Shown: one piece after another, positions 24,670 through 39,376 of the stretch
How positions within the stretch are numbered: position 1 is the stretch's first letter
How the letters are laid out: every line of letters begins with the position of its first letter
NCBI RefSeq assembly: GCF_000003815.2
Contig: NC_049979.1
Span: forward strand, 18,383,837 to 18,447,836
Direction of reading: 5' to 3'
Length of the DNA stretch: 64,000 nt
From: Branchiostoma floridae
Taxonomy: Eukaryota; Chordata; Leptocardii; Amphioxiformes; Branchiostomatidae
Notes under the pieces: generated by a model
Databases searched by the model: none
Told to the model about the DNA's origin: nothing
The model's input: the letters and a program-made list of their open reading frames with translations, nothing else
Made by a program: the position numbers and the translations under genes

Positions 24670-27120
24670 CTACTCGATGAGCTTCTTGGCCTTGAAGAAG
24701 CGACGCAGGTACAGGACTTGCCACGTAGCAAGGCCAATCAGACAGCACATGGAGAAAATACTGAAGTATAGCACTCGGGAGTTGGTGGACTCTGTGAATA
24801 CAACATAAGGTGGTAAGTACCTCTGAAGAAACTACTGCACACAGTCAACATTTACATATCTTATATAGCAATTTACTTTACAAGTGTGTGCCACTGATAC
24901 AAGCTACAATGATTGATGAGTACAAAGGTTACAATCAAGAATAAACAATGTATGTAAACAATCTCTTTAATGGTGTCAACTAATTATTTCCTCTAAAAAT
25001 TATTTAACAGCAAGTATAATTTCCACAACTTGAAAAATGGAACACATTCAAGCAAAGGAAGAGGAAGACTATAACAGCAACATAAAACGATCCCGCTCCT
25101 ATGCATGATGTGATGAGAACACAAACCATAAAGCATGGTGATATCTACAAATGAGAAACACCTACCATTTGTGTCCCTCATTTCTTCTTCCCTTGCCCTC
25201 ATGTAAGCAAAGTCATTGACAATAGACTCAGACAGGTCCTCGAGTCTGCGTAGCTCGACTTCCATAGGCTTCAGTTTCTCTGCTTTCGCAATCTGCAAGT
25301 CATGCATAAATTATGTTAATGACAATTGAAGTAGCTGACCTTTTCCACTGATTTGAGTGAAATTAGAAGCTACATGAAACTGGTGTTTGATAGGGAAATA
25401 TCATTACAATGCCCCTATCATCATCATTAGGTTCCCATAAAACAACAATGAATAATTTTACTAGATCAATCTTATTTGCAGTCTGTACCACAAACAGATG
25501 TTACAAATATTTTGTGGGGTATATATACACGACATGAACAGACTATTGTTGTCCGGATGAACCTCGGTGGTCCGGGGTGCAGGCTTCAAACCTGTAGCCG
25601 ACTAGCGTCGGAGCGGTTCAATTCCGCCTTCCGGGCGCCATTCTTTTAGATTACGGTTGTTTCTCAGCCATATTTCTGAACAACTTCAACTTTCAGACAA
25701 TGTTTCTCTGCTTCCTCGAAGTTCCAGTAAAATGTCAGCATGACATCTAGTACACATTTCTGTCATGTAAGATTCTGCTCATACTTGAAACTGATGACAT
25801 TCAAGACCTAGGACCATGAGGACATTAAATGTGAACCCACTTACATCTTGATAGTTCTTAGCTTCAACTCCATGTTTGACGGTGAGGCTGACCTCCCTAT
25901 CCGGACCTCTGGCTCCTCCTGTGGAACAAAAATATCATTGTAGATTTATAGTATGTGTGATAATGTGTCAATAAAAGCAGCACGTTTCTATCATTTCTTT
26001 ACTCAAGTCTTCAACATCCACCCATTCAGGAAACACGCAGCAGTGCACAATAGTGAACTTCAAGAAGAATTATGATATTCAGCATGTGAAGAAGGCTAAG
26101 CTATAGTTACAATTTAAAGCCTTTAAATGTACTGAGCAGCAATGAGACCAAACTATACGTCTAGAATAACCACTCATGACAATACTGAACACAAAAAAAG
26201 ATATCTATGTAAATTTTTTTCAGAAGTCCAGATTGCCTACCTGTCATCTTTGTTTCGAAGCAAATTTCAAACATGTCATAGTCATCAGTTGTGAAGGCAA
26301 ACTTCCCCTTGGTGGCATCTTCCTTGGAGTACAGGACATGGCCACTGGAGTCTGTCACCTAGAGTGTCATGGGAAAGGAGAGCCATATAGTTGTCTGCAC
26401 ACATAACATATTGGAGTTAAGACAACATTTAAGGAAGAATGTAGCATTTTCTGAGTTTCGTGTCCAACATTTTAATCACATACGACTGTTTGTCAAAGAA
26501 TTAGATGCATTTTGGCAATTATCAACATAAAGTTGTTTTACAATAATCTTTCAAAAATTAACATTAATGTTTTGGGTCTCCCTGCTTCGGCTGCATACAA
26601 ATGAGAGGTTTAATTTTCTATCACCGATCTGGAATGTTTCAAGATAATTTGTTTTACATTTTTGTAGTACACATGCAGTAAATTGATCAATTGTTGCAAG
26701 AGACTTCACAATGGAGTACGGGCATATAGACATACAAAAATTTGCGTCTGTTTTTTTAAGAAGATGATACAAATAAACCGAACGTTAATTCCTAAACCAT
26801 AAGTTACATGTGGCACCTGCTTTATAAGTGGGGAGGGGGGCGCAAAACATGTTACATATTCACTTCCCTTTTATTCGTCTCTTGGTACCCAGAATGGAAG
26901 AAATGAACACTTATGCTGAACCAATGAACGAGACCCTTACCAGTAGATGTGTGCTCTGTCCTGGTGCGTCTGAGAGCTCGTAGTCTCCTGTTACAAGAAT
27001 GTCCTTGTGGATTTCTTCCCTCAGACACTTCTTCGTGTTAGGAGGCAACGTGAAGCCTATCCCCTCCACATCAACCAAAAATACACAGAGCAGAAAGACT
27101 AGATAGTGTAAAGTGCTCAT
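24670..27120 (-). CDS. TMED10: TMED10, p24-delta cargo receptor
   Basis: Transmembrane emp24 (p24 delta) protein cycling between ER and Golgi in COPI/COPII vesicles. Five exons: 27120-26941, 26358-26241, 25918-25845, 25292-25166, 24791-24670; 206 residues (human 219). The start gives a signal peptide ([15 protein letters not shown]). The GOLD domain follows with [18 protein letters not shown] and [19 protein letters not shown], then [11 protein letters not shown], a coiled coil ([16 protein letters not shown]) and one membrane span. The C-terminus is FFKAKKLIE, the aromatic and dilysine trafficking signal of the family. Nearly every conserved residue matches vertebrate TMED10. It is upstream of NEK9 in the same orientation, as in human, and head-to-head with MRPL33. 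A tRNA-Sec gene lies antisense in its third intron. Confidence 0.98.
25485..25527 (+). promoter_or_regulatory. PSE and TATA box of the tRNA-Sec gene
   Basis: TATATATA at 25520-25527 lies 31 to 24 bases before the tRNA start. A PSE-like block (ACCACAAAC within 25485-25503) lies at about -66 to -48; it differs by one base from the ACCATAAAC core I know from vertebrate type-3 Pol III genes. An octamer-like ATTTGCA is at 25474-25480. This spacing is what is known for tRNA-Sec genes, which use a gene-external promoter; the assignment is inference from motif and spacing. Confidence 0.7.
25551..25637 (+). tRNA. tRNA-Sec (anticodon TCA)
   Basis: Selenocysteine tRNA, the UGA decoder for selenoproteins. 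Its 87 bases equal the vertebrate length and align without gaps. The anticodon arm GCAGGCTTCAAACCTGTAGC is essentially identical to human and carries TCA. The long variable arm pairs as GCCGAC-TAG-GTCGG, and the T arm contains GGTTCAATTCC. The acceptor stem GTCCGGA pairs with TCCGGGC through one T-G wobble. A TTTT terminator follows at 25644-25647 and external promoter elements precede it. It is transcribed against TMED10 inside an intron. The base changes relative to human are compensated in the stems, so it looks functional. Confidence 0.97.
25644..25647 (+). terminator. Pol III terminator of tRNA-Sec
   Basis: TTTT six bases after the discriminator end of the tRNA, the usual Pol III stop signal. 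Confidence 0.8.
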
Positions 27121-27346
27121 TTTTCGTATTCTACAGAATACAAAGGATCGACGGTTAGTAACGCACGATACCTAAACCGAGAGAGAAGAAAGTAACAGCC
27201 CGTGAGAAAAGTTACAGTTGCTGAAAGCAATGTGGACGTGGCAGGCGTACGTACACCTCCGAATCATCGGCAATCATCGGAAATGTTCGGATGAAGTCGG
27301 AAAAACTGCACCTGCGCACTCGCTGCGTGACCTTTCCTCGACCATC
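27121..27346. promoter_or_regulatory. Bidirectional promoter TMED10/MRPL33
   Basis: Only 226 bases separate the two start codons, which diverge. No TATA box is obvious. The interval has two GGCAATCATCGG/AATCATCGG-type repeats (about 27265-27285) and CpG-containing sequence near the MRPL33 start. A shared promoter is inferred from spacing. Confidence 0.7.
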
Positions 27347-28546
27347 ATGGCCGCCCTGGGCAGACTGAGTCAGTGCGGGACGTTATTTTTCCGAAATACA
27401 ACGTTTATAGGATCTCAGTCTCGAGGATTTCATGTCACGGCCATTCTGGAGAAACCCAAGAGCAAGTATGTACACATATATGTATGTAGTATTCTTAAAT
27501 GCCTGAGTATTTGTAGCTGAACACCGCCCATGCCATGCGAAGAACAGGAAAACAAACTTGATCTTAGTAGAGCATCATAATTTCTGTATAGTAGTAGAAG
27601 CCGCTTAATTGCACGGTCTATTTGCCAGTGAATTTCGTGCAATGCATTATCCGTCAGGTGCAATAATACGAAGTTATCTAGCTGGACCACACTGGTTTTA
27701 GATTTGGAGATTCCGTGCAGTTAACAGATGTGTGCGTTAATCTGTTGTGCAATTAACTGGCTTCTGCTGTATTTGGCAGAAAATGAATCTGTTTTTTCTT
27801 GCACTTCACTTGACATCCTTAAATTACGGGGTGATACTGTTCTTATCTATTAATTCTCCTATGATTTATCTATTAACAGTTGTTCATGGTTACACTTCAT
27901 CTTGTGTATGCATACCGGGTATAGACATTTTATAGATCTGATAGTAGCTGGGTAAGTAGTTAGATGTTAAAAGATTTGTATTCCTCACTATGACAGTGCA
28001 TATATCAGTTGTTATTGTCGTCGGTTTACGTCTGTTATTACACTAGACGTGGCCTCTTCATTAAGCTTTTGTTTTTTCTCTTGGCAGAAACGTGCTGGTG
28101 CTGTTGAGAAGCATGTCTGGGAGCGGATGCAGCATTGTAAAGAAGAGAGGCAGAACAGATGATAAAGTTGTAGCTATATTATATGACAAAAGAGGTAAGG
28201 ATGTTTTATACAACTTGTTTATTACATTGAGTCCATCCAGTCTTAATTTGAGATGGCAGCTCATGTGTCACTGTCTTTCATCACTCATGCTGTCAGCCTC
28301 CAGGCTGGTGTCTTTCTTGAGTATGTCAATGTATGTCATGTATATCACATGTCAAAAACACACAATAGGTTTATTATATCCCCCAAACAAGTCATTGCTT
28401 GCAACAAATCAGTCTTCTGTTTGTATGCTACATGTATTAATGTATTATCAGTTGTAATGACTAACTTGTATTTTGCATATGTACTTTTTTCAGTCGGCAA
28501 ACACTGTGTCTTCAGAGAAGAAAGAAGGATCAAATCACTGAAATGA
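27347..28546 (+). CDS. MRPL33: Mitochondrial ribosomal protein L33
   Basis: Large-subunit mitoribosome protein bL33m. Three exons: 27347-27465, 28088-28194, 28494-28546; 92 residues. Residues from about 39 on match the vertebrate protein (KSKNVLVLLRSMSGSGC, KKRGR, VFREERRIKSLK). Before this lies an N-terminal extension of about 35 residues rich in R, S and hydrophobics (MAALGRLSQCGTLFFRNT), which looks like a cleavable mitochondrial presequence; human MRPL33 is shorter (65). The start is the first ATG, in a good context (ATCATGGCC). Faces RBKS tail-to-tail as in human. Confidence 0.95.
27591..27769. mobile_element. Tc1/mariner (pogo-like) MITE, copy 2
   Basis: The ends GTAGTAGAAGCCGCTTAATTG and GCAATTAACTGGCTTCTGCTG are inverted repeats, with TA just outside the right end and TA next to the left end (one extra base makes the exact left border uncertain). 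The interior matches copy 1 at 22882-23048. Lies in the first MRPL33 intron. Confidence 0.75.
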
Positions 28547-29402
28547 AACAAGAGATCTGGTTCAACTGAGATGTTACAGCTATCATCATGGCAGTCTTAA
28601 GAAGAAGTATATTTATAACAACCAACAACATGAGCAAAGGACTGCTCTGTAATTATAGTTAAAAGTGTACATTTATGTATTTAGTAGGAAAATAAGTGGA
28701 AGCAAAATCAACATTAAACAAGATATAGAAAATTGTTTAACAATGTAAATCAACAGTCGACAGAATTTGTTCTCATACTTCCTCATGAATATTATGCAAA
28801 AGTAGAGGAAAAAAAAACTGATTGCCATAATTGGCATCATATACCCAGCACTAGAGTAACTATGATGTCTGGTCTATTGCTTATTCTTCCCTTTTAATAC
28901 TGTTCTTACTGATATGCTTTATGTGTTAAAGTACATGTAACATGCCAAAAGAACAGTGTCTGAATTTCCACAATATTCATGTTTACTCCATAGAGTAATA
29001 AAACCTCTTTTCAATTATGATTTACAACTCTGTACTGGTTCACTTTGTGACGCAAATGTATTTGATGTTATTTGTTAAGAACAGTCAGGGTATACACTTA
29101 CGACATTGTCACATGTGGTCCCATTTTGAATGATGATTTTCTCAGAGTGAAAATCTACTTGCATTAAGGTAAGTGTTACACAAGTGGTGTGAATATCTTC
29201 AACACTTGCTACAAAAATGTATTACTATTAGTTTATCAAGCCTAATATTTTAGGATCAGAGTCCCCTCACAGTCTTTACATAGTGGTATCTGCAATTGTA
29301 ATCTGTAATAGCTTATGATATAATACATATCTGGAATACCCTATCATTGACGTGAATTGAATTGAAAATTCCTTTGGCACAACATATCATTACATGTTTA
29401 GT

Positions 29403-32869
<3,467 letters not shown>

Positions 32870-33169
32870 CCTTACGGCGCGGCGATGTGGTACCGTTTGA
32901 AATATATAGATCAGTCCCTATACGTACTGATGACTAAAAGATGTTACTCTTTGTAGCCTCAATTTTCCAATGAAACCTACTATTGTAGACAAGGTGTCAG
33001 GTCACGATCAAAAAAGCAGCAGATCAGCTGGGAAGTGACCTGACCTTGTGAACTTTGCCCCCACAAACATGGCGGAAAACGGTGTGGAGGTCTGACTTGG
33101 ACGCAGAATCGGCCCTGTTTCTCCTAGTGAGCTTAAGCAAATCAAGTCATGGAAGCTTAGCAAGACAAA
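32870..33169. promoter_or_regulatory. Bidirectional promoter RBKS/CINP
   Basis: The 300 bases between divergent start codons contain a perfect inverted repeat GTCAGGTCAC (32996-33005) and GTGACCTGAC (33035-33044), i.e. AGGTCA half-sites pointing at each other across 29 bases. They also contain ACATGGCGG at 33068-33076, a YY1-like box. The ATG in that box opens a tiny frame (MAENGVEV, stop at 33093-33095) upstream of the CINP start. Confidence 0.65.
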
Positions 33170-34844
33170 ATGAGCGAGTCCAGTTCTGGAAAAGGCAGTG
33201 GCAAGAGGCGAAAGTCTTCTGGAACTCCAAGGAAATCTGGTAACTAACCTCCCTCCTCAACTCAGGCACAGAAGTGATCCATAAAATCATTTGATAATTT
33301 TCAAGAAGTAACTAGTAGTTTCAGCCAGATTGTTGCCTCCAGTTTGGGCCGATCTTCAATTCAAAGACATTGCAAAAACATTTGCGTGTTGTTGCAAATC
33401 TAAGGAGACAAATGTACCCACGTGTTATCATTTGTTACCATGCCTTTCCAATTTTCAGATAGCTCCTCACCTTCTCCTGTGAAAAGTCCCTCTGTAAACT
33501 ATGCCAAGCTTAGTCCAATGGCTAAAAAGGTACGAGACGTTGCTGCAGACTGGCACAACTTGATCCAGAGATGGGAGGTACTGAACGCATCAGGAGCCTC
33601 TGTCTCCAACAAGATTGTCAACTGTAAACTTACCAACATCGAGTAGGTACAGTTTCAGTTATCAATAAGTTATAACATTATTCATTCTTGAATGAACTTA
33701 CAAGCAAGTGCTCAATGTGTCATTATCAATCAGAAGTGAATACCAAAGGTTATTGAAATATGTTATTCCATAATCCAAGTACTGTTATGAGTACACTGTT
33801 ATTGTATCCAAGTATTTCTCTACTGTTTCTTATTACCAGGTCTCAAGATGCAGCTGTAGTGACTGTTGAGCAGACATCAGCAGGGTTCACAGCTGGAGCA
33901 GGTGAAGCAGCTGATGCTGATGGGATGAGTAAGGAGCTGGAAGGTTTCTGTAATCAGCTGACTGACACATACAATGCTATGGTGAGGGTTGCTTCCTTCA
34001 TGCAGACCTCTGGCCCAGCCAGGGTCTGACATAATTATTTTGCCATCAAATACAACCTGAACCTACTGGTTGCAATGCACCAATAAACTGATTCTTCCTT
34101 TCTCAGGCTAAATTGTTGGAGAAGATGAAGAAGTTGACCTTGAACCTCAAAGGCCAATGGGAACTGCAGCAATACCAGTCTAACAAGGATGAGGGTGAAT
34201 CAAGCATTCTGTTCCAGACATGGCCTATTCAACATTTCTGTAAGATCTTGATGTTTTTATACATGTATTACATTTTATTGCATAGAATCAATTTGTCAAG
34301 CTGTCCTTTTTCTGTGCTATGAATTCCAGTTGCAACTTGGACTCATGTGACGAAATACCTCTTCTTATTTCCTTTATATTCCTAGGATACAAGTCATATA
34401 ACTTAAACATCTAACGTGTGACCAAAAGACCCTGTGTGAATAATAAAACTGGTATAAAATGTTTTGACATCATAGTAATCATTAAGGCTACATCAAGGGA
34501 CTTGTAAGTTGTATTGTCATCTAACATGTACAGGAAAAGCTGGGAGTAGTCTCTCATAGAACTTACTCATAATATGAATATACATGTATTGTACTGATAC
34601 AAAATGTTTTAAATCAAGTGAATTATGCATTTTTGCTCTCTGTACAGATGAAGTATCAGTAGAGCTGTCTGAGATGTACAGCAGGGAGCTGAAACTGAAG
34701 CAGGGGATATCAGAGAACATCGCACACCGGTCTGATAGGCACACCATGATGTTCCTAGCCTCATCCTGGCTCCATCAGCCATACATAGACAACAGGAGTG
34801 AACTATTGTTAGAGAGTATGCTGGTAGAGACTGGACACAGATGA
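33170..34844 (+). CDS. CINP: CDK2-interacting protein CINP
   Basis: Partner of cyclin E/CDK2 and CDC7 at origins and of ATRIP in the checkpoint; also linked in human cells to 60S ribosome maturation. Five exons: 33170-33239, 33459-33642, 33840-33981, 34107-34194, 34648-34844; 226 residues (human 212). The N-terminus is a basic, Ser-rich tail (GKGSGKRRKSSGTPRK) with SP sites. The family core follows: LSPMAKKVRDVAADWHNLIQ, KLTNIE, LEGFCNQLTDTYNAMAKLLEK, KMKKLTLNLKGQWELQ, and near the end YSRELKLKQGISENIAHR and SSWLHQPYID. Long helices dominate. The start chosen is the ATG in frame with the conserved core; an upstream mini-frame exists in the leader. Confidence 0.95.
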
Positions 34845-36488
34845 CATTTACTGTGTGAAGGGGCAATTGAAAAACTGTTTCTGCAGACATACATAGAATC
34901 TACAATAGGTGTCATGACATGTAAAGGGAGGGTATAGTTCATCATTATAATTTATAGCTTTAAATTGTATAACATGAATTAAAGATTTGGTACACACTAT
35001 GTAGTATTACTCGAACATGTAACTGTTACTAGCTGTCTTCTCACTATGCAATACTAGGTTTCTTCTTTTGCATTATCATGTACAATCTATTATTATATTC
35101 ATCCCAAATATCGAATGTTGTTCAATGAGCAGGCAATGTATCAAAAAGAGTTGCAATTACTGATTTTGTATTCTAAGCATCTGAACTTTTTGTTGTTTCA
35201 GTACATAAAAGGTTTTATTTGAAGATAAACCATCTGGTTCTCTAGCCCTACCGATATATCTGTTGGATCCTTTGGGTTTATATTTTTTATCCATAATCAT
35301 TTTTCTACAAGGCGCTAGATTTACATGAATGCTTGTGTTGATTGTTTCTTATTTGTAAAAAAAACATCCTTGTTTTTTATTTAAAAAAACATCCCTGAGC
35401 TAGTGGTAGAATGGCTGGACATCTGTCAACAGGTTACCCTATTGTAGTAACCCTTTGGTGTTAGTAAGAATAGGTAGACATGATGACGTTATTGTTGGCT
35501 TCAGTCCATTTAGATATTCCAGGTAATAATTAATCGCATTATGAGCTTTGATGTTTCGTCTCACAACCCATCCTCATGGCTTCTTTCTGTGATATGCATG
35601 GTTGTTTGTAATCGTGGTTGAGGATATACAGTGTAACTAAGGTCCTTAAACCTCTATACAACTACTAGAGTATTGTGACACCTGGTTACTAAGGGATCAG
35701 TACACACCCCAAGCAAAACAAATACAGAGGTTCTGACAATAGACAAGCCCCGCCCTCGGCTTTCACACTAGGGAAACAAATATTTAACTGAAGTAAGGGG
35801 TCGTTCACAGCTGTACAATATCTAATCATCATCACCTAATATCAAGTGTTCCTTAACAGATTTTTTTACGTAGAATTTTGTCACAAAACGATCATGTGAG
35901 TTAAGAAAAAGATTAGAATTTTGTACTGGAACTTAAGATCAGTAGCTTTAAGGTGTCACTAACATCACGGACTCTACAAGATTTTCTAGTTGTCAAAGGA
36001 TTTGTTATGTCTAAAGCATTTTTTTTCAAAATGACAATTTGCTTTCATCTGACGAATACACATCTTGATAGTTTAAAAGTACATCAAGGTCTAATGTCAC
36101 AGGTATGTTTGTCCTTTCTAATGACTGCAGCTGGTACAAATAAGTTAAGTTTTAGTTTAGTACCATGGTGACTATCGGAGCAGGTGTTCACTAACCCAGG
36201 TTATTAAGTGCTGACTTCGGTATTTGTGGCGCAATCTCAACCTATCCAATGACACACCATTAACCAGCTTCCAGATAGCGGAACGGTCCCTTGCCGTCCT
36301 TGGCCCAATATTTGCCAGGTATTCTGGGTGAAAAGACTTTGGCATGAATACTGCAACGTGTTGTAAAGAAGGGTAGGGCAACATAAGGTCACGCACGTCG
36401 TCGTAAGAAACCACGGACCGACCTGTACTTTCGTGCAGTAGAACTCCACAACAACCATCTTCATCGAAAACCTGTAGAAGATAGCACC
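34845..36488. other. Intergenic DNA between CINP and tetraspanin
   Basis: No exon was recognised. An AAAAAACATCC phrase occurs twice at about 35355-35395. The leader of the next gene probably lies in the last few hundred bases. Confidence 0.5.
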
Positions 36489-37991
36489 ATGGGGGACCTT
36501 AGTGGCGGGATGAAGTGTGTCAAATACACACTCTTCATTTTCAATCTTCTCTTCTGGGTAAGTACTGTTTACCTGCAGTCTGTCGACTCGTCAATGTTTA
36601 ACAGTGTCTAACCAATTCATACTACGGTTTACTTAGGATCACTTAGGAACCACATCGTTTTCTCAGGACTGGAACATCTTTACACTTTATGAACAACACA
36701 GTTTCAGTTAATATTCGTGTGTTTTTGGTTTATGACAATTGGATGGGTCTGACTCGACCAAAAGATACTTGTGGAACAACTACATATAACTCTCGTGGCA
36801 GTAGAAGTCATCCTGGTATATGTATCCAGTCTTGCAAAGCTTTGATCCAGTCCCTCTAAAGCTCTTTCAATTATTTTGTAGGTGAATGACCTGATAGAGA
36901 ACGGCCTGAATTCATTGGCAAACAAAAACTACACAGAGTACAGCTCTGCTGAACGGGCACTTATCGACACTCTTCAAAAGGAGGTAGGACGGCTGTGTCT
37001 GCTTGCAGGATGGACATAGCCTTGACAACTGCGCCTCTATTTAGCATTCCTCCCAGCTTTGTAGCTATGAACAATGGGAGTTTCCAAGTCTGCACTGGAA
37101 ATAACAGGTGTATCAATGTACACGTTCGTTTATTCACTTTTTTATGTGTTTCGCAATGCCCTAATAAAATCATACGAGGTCTCTGGGTTCATGATGTCTC
37201 ACTAAAACAACGTCATATATAGTTCACGGTGTGACGGTTTTCGGATCTAGAATGGTATAGGGTATTTCGTCTCGTTGATTAGTGTTATCAGATACATGGA
37301 TATCATAGCAAATTTATCAACACTCCAGTATTAAGGCAAGAATTCCCTTACTTTAGTTGGAATGCTGTGGTATGAACTCCACCAATGACTGGGACCCTAA
37401 ACCCAGCTCCTGCGACTGTGACATCTCCTTGGCCAACTGTGTGACGCCTGGGTACTGGACCAGGGTAAGTGTAGACATGGCAGAAGTGTAGACATGGCAG
37501 TACGGCCATTGCCTAGGACACTACCATACTGACATCGTCATTTGTTCGTATTAGTTTCACTATCCAGTGTTTCCATTCTCTCATGAAAGCTTGCTGTCAA
37601 CGAGTGCACGAGCCTTCTTGAAATTTGCCTTTCTGTCCCCATACAGGCATGTACACCGCAGGTAATTGATTTCATTGCCAGGAACATCTACATCATCGGT
37701 GGCGTAGGGATCGCCTTTGGAGTCGTAATGGTGCGTTAAAAATCATTTACCTACATGGCATACCTGTTAATTTTTAAATAAACCATTCGTTTATGTGAAG
37801 GAAAGAAAAATGAGTGTGGTCAAGCAGATAGCTAACCCGCAGGACTTTCCCCTCATGTTGTAGACTCCGGGACACTGAATAGGACTGCGATTGTTTCTAA
37901 AAAGGCTTCTCATCTATTTCAGATCATCGGTATGGTCTTTGCCTGCTGTCTGTGCAATGCTGTGAAGAAAAGCAGAAATGAAATAGCCTAG
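36489..37991 (+). CDS. Tetraspanin-like protein lacking TM2 and TM3
   Basis: Five exons join in phase 0: 36489-36557, 36882-36983, 37357-37464, 37647-37730, 37923-37991; 143 residues, against 220-280 usual for the family. Exon 1 is a textbook tetraspanin start (MKCVKYTLFIFNLLFW, first half of TM1). The next exon is already large extracellular loop (VNDLIENGLNSLANKNYTEY). Exon 3 has CCG (ECCGMNST) and PSSC, exon 4 ACTPQVIDFIARN and the start of TM4, exon 5 the end of TM4 and ACCLCNAVKKSRNE. The rest of TM1, the small loop, TM2 and TM3 are absent, and the 324-base intron between exons 1 and 2 contains no hydrophobic coding segment. It may be a real derived gene, a decaying copy, or a local assembly loss. 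Subfamily not assigned; it is CD9/CD151-like in style. Confidence 0.8.
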
Positions 37992-39150
37992 TGACAATTT
38001 AAATACTAGTATCAGCTGATCTTTGTCTGGTTGAGTTTGAGGCATATCACTGCATCACGCCTAATTTTTATCCAAAATGTGTGTTTATAGATTTAGTTTG
38101 CATCAACTTCATTGCACCAAACCAGATGAGTGTATTGTAAAAGCTTGTACATATGATTAGAGAGCTGCTCTGGTTTGGGCAGAAGGGAAGCCAGATAGAT
38201 GCTTGTTGTTGAGGTGGTTTTGCTGTGCAGAAGTAGTACATGTAGTATCCAGTATTTGATTATACTGTTGCTGGGATCCCTGACACTAGCGCAGCAGTAG
38301 ACAGAAATTAGCATAAAGTCTACCAAAGTTGAGAATATCTATACATAGAAAAAGCTTGTGGTCAAATACTCCATTGCGTAAATTCTAACATGCAAATCCA
38401 GTTTTGAAAATATCATTTGTATAAAGTTTACCACATCATGATTGACAAATGTGTTACTTTTACTTTTCTGTGAAACACATTATGTTACATGAGAAACACT
38501 CTAACAATCTTATACCCATGTGTTTACTTGGAAGTAAAAGAACAGTTTGAATCAGTTACAACAAAATGTCTTCAATCAGTTCTTTTGAAACTGTACAACC
38601 ACAACATTGTGCACTGCACTGCATTTAAATGTATTTTACTACTGGTCATCAGTAAACAACGTTCTATCACATGAAGTCCAATCACATTCATCTTCTATTT
38701 CTAGACACTTTGAACTCTGCAAAAAGGCCAATAATCTTTGAGGAATAAAGTTATGGAAATGACATTCTCAAATATTAAAAATAAAGCAGAAAATATAGTC
38801 AATACCCTAGTTCAATCCAACATCTGATTACATTTCTCACCTCTTACAACATCAAATAATGAACCATCTTGCCTTACAACTTTTGAAAAAGGCAACAGAA
38901 GACACACATTGCTCTCCTTCATTAGTTATTGTCCACAGTATCTAAAAATAAACATTTAACAGATTTGGGGGAGCAGAATGTAGAATTACATATAGAAAAT
39001 GTGAACCTCAGAAACATTCAATGTCAAAGATAATTCAACATGGTGGCTACACATCAAAACAGTAAGGTGCCATAGCATCAAGTAGAGAACTTAAAACTAA
39101 ACAGGAGTGTACAAACAAGCTACCAAGCTGCCATATGTAAATCATCACAA

Positions 39151-39376
39151 CTGTATGTTGGGCAACAGGTACACCTAAGGTAGCAAAACCCATTCAACTT
39201 TTTTAACAACTCTACTTTAACTAAATGTAACATGAAAACAGTGCTGCGGCTACCTGGCAGACTGTACATATAGTTCACAGAACCATGGTGATTGTACTAG
39301 ATTTCAGACATATACAAAACATTTGCATATTTGGGGAAGTTTCAGTTAGTTTTACTCCTTAACATGCCATGCCTTA
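39151..39376. repeat. Duplicate flank of N gap (left copy)
   Basis: These 226 bases, from CTGTATGTTGGGCAACAGG to CATGCCTTA, end exactly at the gap. They recur as 40285-40509, which starts exactly after the gap. The two copies differ by about two bases (TTTCAG versus TTAAG at 39301/40436). Borders coinciding with the gap point to unmerged overlapping contigs or two alleles rather than a biological duplication. Confidence 0.9.
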
